A DNA stretch of 64,000 bases from Hyphomicrobium_A sp044507625. Lineage in GTDB: Bacteria; Pseudomonadota; Alphaproteobacteria; Rhizobiales; Hyphomicrobiaceae. Each line of letters starts with the position of its first letter. Positions within the stretch are counted from its first letter, which is position 1. Below the pieces are notes generated by a model that was given only the letters and a program-made list of their open reading frames with translations, did not search any database and had not been told where the DNA came from. The DNA lies in assembly GCA_044507625.1 (NCBI GenBank), contig JBIQJE010000005.1, positions 162,885-226,884 on the forward strand. The letters are read 5' to 3'. Shown piece by piece: positions 45,867-54,156 of this stretch. Made by a program: the position numbers and the translations under genes.

Positions 45867-46991
45867 TCAGCGACAGCTCAGCAGCACGCCGCCCGTCATC
45901 GGCGCCGGTGCGCCCGTCGTCTCGGGAAACGTGATGGGCAGACCAAGCGAGCACCGGACGGCAAGATAGGCCCAGGCCTGGGCTTCGATGGAATCGCCAT
46001 CTAGCCCCAGCGCTTCCGCCGGCACGACCGCATTCTGGACATTCGCCGCGATGAGGCCCATCAGCGTCCTGTTCTTGCGTCCGCCGCCGCATACCACCCA
46101 GATGCGCGGCTCCTCCGGCATGTGCTCGCGTGCGCGGCCCACCGCCGCCGCGGTGAAGGCGGCAAGCGTTGCGGCACCATCCTCCAGCGACAGGCCCTGC
46201 ACCGGCGCAGCGGAGAACGCGTTGCGATCGAGGGATTTGGGCGGCGGCAGGCCGAAGTAGTTGTTGGTGAGCAGCGCCTGCAGCGCGTCCGCGTCGCACG
46301 TGCCCCGCGCTGCGAGTGCGCCATCGGCGTCGTGGGCGGCGCCGCATTTGCTCATGACCCAGTCGTCGAGCAGCGCGTTGCCGGGTCCGGTATCGAACGC
46401 GAGCATGCGCCCGTCGCGCCCGATCCACGTGACGTTGGCGACGCCGCCGATGTTGAGAAACGCTGCCGGCAGGTCCGGCACCCCGCAGGCGAGCGCCCGG
46501 TGATAGACGGGCACCAGCGGCGCACCCTGGCCGCCCGCGGCGACGTCGGCGGCGCGCAGATCGTAGACGACGTCGATCCCGGTGCGCTCGGCGAGCAGAC
46601 GGCCGTCGCCGAGCTGCACCGTGATCCGGCGCGGGGCATCGTGCAGCACCGTCTGGCCGTGGAAGCCGATGAGGTCGACGCGCCCTTTGTCGATGCCGTT
46701 GGCGCGCAGGAAGCGCTCGACGGCTTCGGCGTTGAGCTCGGTCAGGGCCCGCTCCACCTCGGCCAGGCTCCCCGGGCGCGCATCCCGGGCGTTGAGGCCC
46801 TTGGCCTCTTCGATGGCGGCCCGCACGCGCACCTTGATCTCCGCCGGATAGGCGTAGCTCGCGGCCGGGCCCTGGCGCAGCGCGCGATCGCCGTCGGTAT
46901 CGAGCAGGGCCACATCGATGCCATCCATCGACGTGCCGCTCATCAACCCCAGCGCGCAGCGCACCTTGCCCATGATGTCCATCCCGTGCAT
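45867..46991 (-). CDS. anmK: Anhydro-N-acetylmuramic acid kinase
   Basis: A 374-residue sugar kinase of the ASKHA fold that converts anhydro-MurNAc to MurNAc 6-phosphate in cell-wall recycling. Family stretches are LGLMSGTSMDGIDVALLDTD, GFHGQTVLHDAP, FLNIGGVANVTWI and FDTGPGNALLDDW. The ATG at 46991 follows GGGGCGGAA; the earlier in-frame start is only a TTG. It is divergent from tyrS with 50 bp between the start codons. Confidence 0.93.
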   Translation of the reverse strand: MHGMDIMGKVRCALGLMSGTSMDGIDVALLDTDGDRALRQGPAASYAYPAEIKVRVRAAIEEAKGLNARDARPGSLAEVERALTELNAEAVERFLRANGIDKGRVDLIGFHGQTVLHDAPRRITVQLGDGRLLAERTGIDVVYDLRAADVAAGGQGAPLVPVYHRALACGVPDLPAAFLNIGGVANVTWIGRDGRMLAFDTGPGNALLDDWVMSKCGAAHDADGALAARGTCDADALQALLTNNYFGLPPPKSLDRNAFSAAPVQGLSLEDGAATLAAFTAAAVGRAREHMPEEPRIWVVCGGGRKNRTLMGLIAANVQNAVVPAEALGLDGDSIEAQAWAYLAVRCSLGLPITFPETTGAPAPMTGGVLLSCR

Positions 46992-47041
46992 GTTCCGCCC
47001 CGCCCGCCGCAAGCGCAACGGCCCACTGTGATAGCGAACCG

Positions 47042-48295
47042 ATGACCCAACTCAAATCCGACTTTCTGAAGATTCTTACCGAACGCGGCTACATCCACCA
47101 GTGTTCGGACCTTGCCGCCGTCGACGATCTCGCCGCCAAGGGCGGTCTCGTCGCCTATGTCGGCTACGATTGCACGGCGCCGTCGCTGCACGTGGGGCAT
47201 CTGCTCTCCATCATGATGCTGCATTGGCTGCAGGAGACGGGCAACAGGCCCATCGCGCTGATGGGCGGGGGCACGACGCGGGTTGGCGATCCGTCGGGGC
47301 GCGATGAGACGCGCAAAATGCTCACCTACGACCAGATCGATGCGAACAAGGAATCGATCAAAACCACCTTCGACAAGTTCATCCGTTTCGGCTCGGGAGC
47401 GGGCGATGCGGTGATTGTGGACAATGCCGAGTGGCTCACACAGCTCAATTACATCGAGATGCTGCGCGATGTCGGCCGCCACTTCTCGATCAACCGCATG
47501 CTGACGATGGACTCGGTGCGCCTGCGCCTGGAGCGCGAGCAGGAGCTCTCGTTCATCGAGTTCAACTACATGATCCTGCAGTCCTACGACTACGTCGAGC
47601 TTGCGCGCCGCTACGGCACCAATCTGCAGATGGGCGGCTCGGACCAGTGGGGCAACATCGTCAACGGCATCGACCTCGGCCGGCGCATGGGCACGCACCA
47701 GCTCTATGCGCTGACGTGCCCGCTGCTGACGACATCGTCCGGCGCCAAGATGGGCAAGACGGCCGCGGGCGCGGTGTGGCTCAACGAGACGCAGCTTTCC
47801 GCCTACGATTACTGGCAGTTCTGGCGCAACACCGAGGACGGCGACGTCGAGCGCTTCCTGAAGCTGTTCACGACGCTGCCCATGGAGGAGATCGCCAAGC
47901 TCGCCGCGCTGCAGGGCGCGGAGATCAACGAGGCGAAGAAGACCCTCGCCACCGAGGCAACGGCGCTGATGCACGGCCGACAGAAGGCCGAAGCGGCGGC
48001 GGAGACGGCGCGCAAAACCTTCGAGCAGGGTGCGACGGCGGAGGGACTTCCCACGGTGGAGGTGGGCAAGGGCGATCTTTCGGGCGGCATCGGCGTGCTT
48101 GCCGCGTTCGTGCAGGCCGGTCTCGTGAAGTCGAACGGCGAAGCGCGCCGGCAGATTCAGGGCGGCGGCCTGAAGGTCAACGATGAAACCGTGACCGACG
48201 AGAAGGCGCAGCTTACCGCCGCCAACGTCGGGGCGGACGGCGCCATCAAGCTGTCGCTCGGCAAGAAGCGCCACGTGCTGCTGAAGCCGGTATAG
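47042..48295 (+). CDS. tyrS: Tyrosyl-tRNA synthetase
   Basis: A 417-residue class I synthetase. HVGH is the HIGH motif (APSLHVGHLLSIMML), and KMGKT replaces KMSKS (SSGAKMGKTAAGA), as in TyrS. The C-terminal S4 RNA-binding domain (GLVKSNGEARRQIQGGGLKV) covers about 350-415. It charges tRNA-Tyr. It is convergent with the AsmA-like gene. Confidence 0.96.
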   Translation: MTQLKSDFLKILTERGYIHQCSDLAAVDDLAAKGGLVAYVGYDCTAPSLHVGHLLSIMMLHWLQETGNRPIALMGGGTTRVGDPSGRDETRKMLTYDQIDANKESIKTTFDKFIRFGSGAGDAVIVDNAEWLTQLNYIEMLRDVGRHFSINRMLTMDSVRLRLEREQELSFIEFNYMILQSYDYVELARRYGTNLQMGGSDQWGNIVNGIDLGRRMGTHQLYALTCPLLTTSSGAKMGKTAAGAVWLNETQLSAYDYWQFWRNTEDGDVERFLKLFTTLPMEEIAKLAALQGAEINEAKKTLATEATALMHGRQKAEAAAETARKTFEQGATAEGLPTVEVGKGDLSGGIGVLAAFVQAGLVKSNGEARRQIQGGGLKVNDETVTDEKAQLTAANVGADGAIKLSLGKKRHVLLKPV

Positions 48296-48366
48296 GACGC
48301 AACGCGCGCGGCAGCGGAAAGAGGCTCGCGCGGGCCAAAGGCTCGTGCGCAGATCCGCCGCGGCGG

Positions 48367-51300
48367 CTAGCGCTTGCGCGTCGGCGGCGAAGTCGTTTGC
48401 GACGACCAGCCGTCGATGGTGTCGACGCCGACCACCGTGCCCGGCGCTTCCGTCGGCTCGACGGCGGTGCTCGAAGCACGCACGCTGTCCTCGCTGTCGT
48501 TGATCAAGCCACCACCGCTGTCGCGGCGCTGCACCTTCGGATTGAAGGGCGTCATCTGAAAGATGTCGCGGAAGATGCCGGGCGCGAGCATCGACAGCGG
48601 ATTGACGATGACCTCGGGCCGATCCATCGATCCCTGGATGGCGAACGTCATGCCGGAAATGCCCTCGCATTTGGGGCCGGTGATGATCTGGCCGAACAGC
48701 GGGATTTCACACAGCGCACTGTTGAGGCCCTGCAGCGGCACGTAGGTGCCACCGAGGTTCACGCGCCGCATGGTGAAATCGACCTTGCCGCGCAGGGAGG
48801 CGCCCAGAAGCGGCCCGCGCAGCTGGGAATCGCTCATCACGAACTGGCCGTAGCCGACCGAGAACGGCACGCGCATGAGGTTGAAGTCGAACACCTCGCG
48901 CACCACCCGTTTGCCGTTGCGGGTGCTGGCGCCGTCGATGGCGGGACGGCTTTCGTCTGCGCCGCCAAACACCTCGGAGACGACGGGGTCGCCGAGAATG
49001 CGGAAGTTCTCCACCCAGAGGATGCCGGTCTTTTCTGCGGCGCCCTTCCCTTCGAGGTTGACCTCGAGCCGCACGCGGCCGCCCTGGATGTTGGGGTAGA
49101 AATCGATGAGCTTGAACGCCTGTCCGGCGTCGGTCGAGTCGGCGAACAGCTTGCGGCCCTGCCCCCCTTCGTTGCGCAGCACGACCGCAAGCGGCTTGCC
49201 TCCATCGAGGGTGCTTCGCACATCGAGAGCCGTCAGCTTCTCGCCGCGCTTGGAGAGCTTCATCTTGAGGCTGCGCAGTGATACCTCGCGGTGGCCGATG
49301 ACGGTGCCGATCTCAGCTTCGAGATCGATGCCTTCGCGCGGATTTTTCGGCTTCGCCGCCGCCGGCTGCTCGGCGAGCTGACCCAGCGAGAAGAGCGAGC
49401 GGAAGAAATCGCGGCCATCGAAGGTGGGCCCGCGCGCCGTCACCTTCCAGACGTCGTTGCGGCCCAGCGTTCCCTGCACCTCCATGCGCGTTATGACGTT
49501 CAAGGAGAAGTCGGGGAAATAGAATTCGCGCAGGCGGTTCTCCGCATCGATCGCCGCCCAGCCTTCGATGGCGATATCGTCGCCCGCGACTTTGAAATTC
49601 TGAAGCTCGGTCTTGTAGGTCTTGCCGCGCGCAATATCGCACTGCAGGCTCGCGGCCCGCCCCGGCGGTTTGCGCCAGGCCACATTTCCGATGATGAGGT
49701 CCGCGTTCGTGAGGTCCGCGTGCAGATGGACGGAGGGCTCCTGCCCTTCCCCCGGCGCCATGCCCACCGTCAGCTCGATCGGCACCTCGCCCTGCACCAT
49801 GTCGTTGATGTCGAGCCCGAGCTGCGTGCGGTCGGTGTTGTCGAGGGTTGCCTTGAGGCGCAGCGGCGGCTGCATTTCGAGCGGCGCATCGAAGATCCGC
49901 TGCCAGGCGAGCTTGGCGAGCACGCCGTTGACCAGCATCTGCCCGTTGGCGCCGGCCGCCTTCTCGGTGATGTCGATGTCGAAGCTGGCGCTCTGGACCT
50001 GGTAGGCCCCGAGGAACTGCTTCACGCGGCCATCGGTGATGCGGGCCTTGCCCTCCACTTTCACCGAGCTCGCGGGCAGATCGGCAAGCAACGGCAAACC
50101 GATCTTGAACTTGGCGTCGACCTTGCCCTCGATGCCCTCGCGCGGCAGCCCCGTCTCTTCGAGGATGCTGAGGGGCGAGCGCTCGATCAGTGCGATGACG
50201 GCGCCGAGGGTTGGCTGCGAAGCGAAAACGATCTCGCCCGTCGGCACATCGCTCATGATGTCGACGGCGGTGAAGCGGCCGGCCTGCAGCGGCACGCCGT
50301 TCCCTGGCCCCAGCAGGATCGTCGCCTCCGGGATGTTCACCTCGAGGCCGTCGTTCTCGATGCGCGTCGTCGCGCGCGGCGCTGCGATCGGCGGCAGATC
50401 ATCGAGCACGCGCATCTGCAAATCCACGGCATCCATGGAGAAGGAGAGCTGGTGCTCCTGCGGGCCGACATCCTTTTCCGGCGATACATGATCGCCGCTG
50501 AGGAACCGGAAGCGGCCACCCAGGATCTGGGCGGCGTCCATCCGCTCGCCCACCCATTCGCGCGCGCCGGGCGCGATCGCCTTCGGCCACAGCGCCTTCA
50601 GCGTGTTGAGCGACATCGGTCCGAAGCCGCCTTCGAGGCGGGTGCTCGCGGGCTCGACGCCCGTGACGAGATTTCCGTTGAGTGAAACGTCGGCTCCGCC
50701 GGCGCGCAGGCGGAACTCGGCCAGCTCCACTTCGCCCCGGTGGGGCAGCACGCGGCCACTGGCACGCCAGCCTTCCAGCGACACGGGCGGGACGTTGAAC
50801 TCCTTCGACGCGAACGTGCCCTCGCTCGAGGAAAGGTTGAACGCCCACGCGGGGTGCTCGGCGCTGCTCTGCTCCGCGGCGGCGGTGCCGGAGATCGTCA
50901 CGCGGCTGCCGCGCCAGCTCAGCGTGGACGGCGCCAGCGTCAGGCGCTCTGCCGTGCCGTCATAAGCAAGCTTGATCGTTCCGCCGTCGACCTCGAGCGG
51001 CGCCTCGGGCAGCGCAGGGAGGCGGAGACTGCCGTGGCCGAGGTCAACGGAGAGCGTTGCGCTCCGCACATCGCCATCGCTCGTGAGCTCCAGCGTGGCG
51101 TTGCCATCTACCGGCAGGTCGATCGACTGCAGCAGGCTGAGCTGGGGAAGCGTGCCGGAGATGGAGCGCGGCACAAGGTCGTTGACCGACATCTTGATCG
51201 CAAGCGTACGGCTCCGCTCCGATTCATCGGTGTCGAACGTGAACTGCCAGGGCTTGCCTCCCGCCGCCACCACGCTGGCACGGCCGGAGATAACGCTGCG

Positions 51301-52251
51301 CGTGCGCGCGTGCGACAGCCCCACGACGAGGCTCGGCACGCGCCATTCCGTCGTGCGGCCATCGTAATCGAGCAGCAGGGTTGCATTGCGCAGGCCGAAC
51401 TCGCGCAAATAGGAGGTGGCGTCGAGACGCTGGCGCGCGCGCGAGGACATATCCGTCACGACGCGGGCGAGGTCGATGCGCTTCAGCGGACCGGCCACTT
51501 CCGGTGCCGTTGGGTGTATCGGCGTTTCGACGGGACGCACGACCGGCGTCGGCTCCAGCACCTTCGCCGGCTGCGGTGCCGCATCCCCATCCTCGCTGTC
51601 CTCGGCCTCGGCCGGGGGCGCCGCCTTCGAAAAGCTCAAGGTAAGCCCGCCGCTTTCCGAATAGAAAAGGAACAGCCGCGGCTCGATCAGCTCGATCCGC
51701 GCAGGGACGATGCGCATCGACCACAGTGCCGATGCGCTCAGCTCGACGGCGGCCGAAGGCGCCGAGGCGACGACGTCGCCATCGGCCTCGTGCACGCGGA
51801 CGTTGCGCAGGCGGAATTCGAGCCCGCCCGCCTCGGAAAGGGCGACGACGACATCATCGATGCGCACCTCGTTGCCCTGCAGCTCGGCGTTGATGCCGCG
51901 CTCGATCGGCGCGACGAGAAACTTCAGCGAGATGGGGCCGTGGCGCAGGCGCACGTAGCCAAGACCTGCCACCAACAGCGACAGCATCAGGAACGGCGCC
52001 AGAATGAACACCGAGCGGCCGATACCGTGCAGGACATTGTCGCACGCGACGGCGGCTGTGGATACGCCGCGCCGCAGCGTAGACGTCTGCTCGTCGTTGC
52101 GCCCCGCCGCCTGGCCAGATGGTCTCGTTGGTCGTCCGGTTGTTTGCAAACCTGGCCCCTCGACAGTTTCGAGACCTAGTCCCGACGCAAACAGAATTCG
52201 GCGCTGAATAGCCGCCACAAAGCAGCATGCCAACGCGACCGGCGGCCCCAA
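48367..52251 (-). CDS. YhdP/AsmA-like large periplasmic protein (DUF3971)
   Basis: A protein of up to 1294 residues with one membrane segment (about 82-100, FILAPFLMLSLLVAGLGYVR) and a huge periplasmic part of repetitive beta strands. It has the DUF3971 region and the AsmA-like C-terminus (PLSMLAPGIFRDIFQMTPFN), the YhdP architecture. Such proteins are thought to form a hydrophobic groove carrying phospholipids to the outer membrane. Start uncertain: the long frame opens with a TTG at 52251; a GTG at 52011 would remove the 80-residue cytoplasmic tail. Convergent with tyrS. Confidence 0.85.
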   Translation of the reverse strand: MGPPVALACCFVAAIQRRILFASGLGLETVEGPGLQTTGRPTRPSGQAAGRNDEQTSTLRRGVSTAAVACDNVLHGIGRSVFILAPFLMLSLLVAGLGYVRLRHGPISLKFLVAPIERGINAELQGNEVRIDDVVVALSEAGGLEFRLRNVRVHEADGDVVASAPSAAVELSASALWSMRIVPARIELIEPRLFLFYSESGGLTLSFSKAAPPAEAEDSEDGDAAPQPAKVLEPTPVVRPVETPIHPTAPEVAGPLKRIDLARVVTDMSSRARQRLDATSYLREFGLRNATLLLDYDGRTTEWRVPSLVVGLSHARTRSVISGRASVVAAGGKPWQFTFDTDESERSRTLAIKMSVNDLVPRSISGTLPQLSLLQSIDLPVDGNATLELTSDGDVRSATLSVDLGHGSLRLPALPEAPLEVDGGTIKLAYDGTAERLTLAPSTLSWRGSRVTISGTAAAEQSSAEHPAWAFNLSSSEGTFASKEFNVPPVSLEGWRASGRVLPHRGEVELAEFRLRAGGADVSLNGNLVTGVEPASTRLEGGFGPMSLNTLKALWPKAIAPGAREWVGERMDAAQILGGRFRFLSGDHVSPEKDVGPQEHQLSFSMDAVDLQMRVLDDLPPIAAPRATTRIENDGLEVNIPEATILLGPGNGVPLQAGRFTAVDIMSDVPTGEIVFASQPTLGAVIALIERSPLSILEETGLPREGIEGKVDAKFKIGLPLLADLPASSVKVEGKARITDGRVKQFLGAYQVQSASFDIDITEKAAGANGQMLVNGVLAKLAWQRIFDAPLEMQPPLRLKATLDNTDRTQLGLDINDMVQGEVPIELTVGMAPGEGQEPSVHLHADLTNADLIIGNVAWRKPPGRAASLQCDIARGKTYKTELQNFKVAGDDIAIEGWAAIDAENRLREFYFPDFSLNVITRMEVQGTLGRNDVWKVTARGPTFDGRDFFRSLFSLGQLAEQPAAAKPKNPREGIDLEAEIGTVIGHREVSLRSLKMKLSKRGEKLTALDVRSTLDGGKPLAVVLRNEGGQGRKLFADSTDAGQAFKLIDFYPNIQGGRVRLEVNLEGKGAAEKTGILWVENFRILGDPVVSEVFGGADESRPAIDGASTRNGKRVVREVFDFNLMRVPFSVGYGQFVMSDSQLRGPLLGASLRGKVDFTMRRVNLGGTYVPLQGLNSALCEIPLFGQIITGPKCEGISGMTFAIQGSMDRPEVIVNPLSMLAPGIFRDIFQMTPFNPKVQRRDSGGGLINDSEDSVRASSTAVEPTEAPGTVVGVDTIDGWSSQTTSPPTRKR

Positions 52252-52393
52252 TACCGGACCGCGGCCCCCCCATAGCAGACTGCGCCCTTGCGCGGCCCAT
52301 AGCGCGCCGCTAAGCCTCAGGCGCAGCGAACAATGTTGTCGTGCGGCGGCGTTTCACGTGCACGGGGAAAAGCGACAAAAGAAAGGCATCCCG

Positions 52394-52864
52394 ATGGCGA
52401 TCGAAGCGGGTATGACAGCGCCTGATTTCGCGTTGCCCGACAGCGACGGAGAGGTGGTTTCGCTACGCGGGCTGCGCGGCAATCCGGTCGTCGTCTACTT
52501 CTATCCGAAGGATGACACGGCGGGCTGCACCACGGAGGCGAAGGACTTCACCTGCCGCGCCGGGGAATTCGACGCCGCGAGCTCGATCCTGCTGGGAATT
52601 TCTCCCGACACGCCGGCCAGCCACCGCAAATTCATCGACAAGCACGGGCTCGGCGTGCGCCTGCTATCGGACGGGGAGCATTCGGTGGCGGAGGCCTATG
52701 GCGTCTGGGTGGAGAAATCCATGTACGGGCGCAAATTCATGGGCGTCGAACGTGCCACATTCCTGATCAACAGGGCGGGTAAGGTCGCCCACGTCTGGCG
52801 CAAGGTGAGCGTGCCGGGCCACGCCGAAGAGGTGCTGGCCGCCGTGCGCGCGCTGAAAGGTTAA
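52394..52864 (+). CDS. bcp: Thioredoxin-dependent peroxiredoxin (Bcp/PrxQ type)
   Basis: A 156-residue peroxidase. The peroxidatic cysteine is Cys45 (DDTAGCTTEA) and a likely resolving cysteine is Cys54 (DFTCRAGEF), eight residues further rather than the usual five. It reduces H2O2 and organic peroxides with thioredoxin. The start at 52394 leaves MAIEAGMTAPDF; AAAGG precedes it. It is divergent from the AsmA-like gene. Confidence 0.9.
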   Translation: MAIEAGMTAPDFALPDSDGEVVSLRGLRGNPVVVYFYPKDDTAGCTTEAKDFTCRAGEFDAASSILLGISPDTPASHRKFIDKHGLGVRLLSDGEHSVAEAYGVWVEKSMYGRKFMGVERATFLINRAGKVAHVWRKVSVPGHAEEVLAAVRALKG

Positions 52865-53069
52865 GCGCCGGCGCCGCTTACGATGCACACAATTTGTGCG
52901 GGAGTTGGCGTCACCGGCGATGACCCACATCGGGATGTGTGCTTAGATGGCCTGAGGAGGGGGGAACCTCAGCGGGAGCTACGGCAGCATTGCGCCGTCG
53001 CGTTTCCTGGAGCTCAAGCTTCGCCCCAACGGTTGCCGATGGTTGCGTTAGAGCAGAGGTGGTACGCAT

Positions 53070-53579
53070 ATGTTGCCGAATTTCAAAAGATCCGAAACCG
53101 AGCCGCCAAAGATCAATCCCAGTTTCGGCACCTCGACCCCGCCCCCGGCCCCCGCAGCGGCGCCCCGCACGCTGGGCCTCGCCCGCTCCACCGACCGCAA
53201 CGCGCCTTCCGTGATCGGGCCGGATCTGACGATCAACGGCAATCTCGTCACCAAGGGCGAGGTTCAGATCGACGGCGAGATCCAGGGCGATATCCAGGGC
53301 ACCTACGTCGTCATCGGTGAGAAGGCCCGCATCACCGGCGGCATCGTCGCCGAGGAAGTCGTCGTGCGCGGGCACGTCATGGGCTCGGTGCGCGGCAAGC
53401 GCGTGATGCTGCAGTCTTCCAGCCACGTCGAGGGCGACATCTTCCATCAGGCGCTGGCCATCGAGCAGGGCGCGTTCTTCGAGGGCAAGTCGCGCCGCTC
53501 GGAGGATCCTACGGCCGAGGCGCACGCGAAGCCGGAGATTCCGACGCTCGCCGGCGCAGAGACTGCCATTCCGCTCTGA
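53070..53579 (+). CDS. Bactofilin
   Basis: A 169-residue cytoskeletal protein with the right-handed beta-helix of bactofilins (about 48-140: GPDLTINGNLVTKGEVQIDG, GTYVVIGEKARITGGI, SSHVEGDIFHQALAIEQGAF) between Pro-rich flexible ends. Bactofilins polymerise at the membrane and position cell-wall enzymes or stalk and polarity factors. AGAGGTGG precedes the start. No M23 peptidase partner is adjacent. A terminator follows. Confidence 0.9.
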   Translation: MLPNFKRSETEPPKINPSFGTSTPPPAPAAAPRTLGLARSTDRNAPSVIGPDLTINGNLVTKGEVQIDGEIQGDIQGTYVVIGEKARITGGIVAEEVVVRGHVMGSVRGKRVMLQSSSHVEGDIFHQALAIEQGAFFEGKSRRSEDPTAEAHAKPEIPTLAGAETAIPL

Positions 53580-53628
53580 TCCGCGCGACGACACGGCCAA
53601 GGCGCCGCACAAAGCACAGCGATCGCAG

Positions 53629-53655
53629 CCCCGGGCCATATGCCCGGGGTTTTGT
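53629..53655 (+). terminator. Intrinsic terminator after the bactofilin gene
   Basis: CCCCGGGC and GCCCGGGG form an 8-bp GC stem with a CATAT loop, followed by TTTTGTTTTGTT. Confidence 0.88.
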
Positions 53656-53850
53656 TTTGTTGTATGTGGGGCAGCGCTGCCTCACGTTCACGGACGGCCA
53701 TCTGCCCTGTGGTCGCGCAATCGCGTGTCCACGCAATTGACCAGGCACGCTTCCCGCGCCGCGCATTCGTTTGCGCATGTTGCATCGGCGTAGTGCTGTC
53801 AACCCGCCTTAGCCGTTCTGCTGCTCATGGAACCGCAGCTATCTCTTTGA

Positions 53851-54156
53851 TCCTCGTGCTGCTCGTCGGAACACCGGAAGCACTCGCTATCTCCTCGTGC
53901 TTCTCATCGGAAAACCGGTGCCCACTTTTCCGGAAGCACTCGCTATCCCCTCGTGCTTCTCATCGGAAAACCGGTGCCCACTTTTCCGGAAGCACTCGCT
54001 ATCNNNNNNNNNNNNNNNNNNNNNNNNNNNNNNNNNNNNNNNNNNNNNNNNNNNNNNNNNNNNNNNNNNNNNNNNNNNNNNNNNNNNNNNNNNNNNNNNN
54101 NNNCCCTCGTGCTTCTCATCGGAAAACCGGTGCCCACTTTTCCGGAAGCACTCTAG
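53851..54156. repeat. Tandem array of hairpin repeats with 56-nt period (interrupted by gap)
   Basis: Units begin with GTGCTTC at 53897, 53953 and 54109; a shortened copy missing the inner stem begins at 53856. Each unit is a 43-nt hairpin: outer arm GTGCTTC/GAAGCAC, a TCAT bulge, inner arm CGGAAAA/TTTTCCG and an 11-nt CCGGTGCCCAC loop, then a 13-nt spacer (TCGCTATCCCCTC). The array is broken by a run of 100 N, so the copy number is unknown. The final CTAG at 54153-54156 contains the stop codon of the AAA ATPase gene. Confidence 0.92.
54004..54103. other. Assembly gap of exactly 100 N inside the repeat array
   Basis: Positions 54004-54103 are all N. A round 100 is the usual placeholder for a gap of unknown size. 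The flanks are the same repeat unit on both sides, so the true sequence is probably more copies of it that the assembler could not resolve. Confidence 0.95.
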
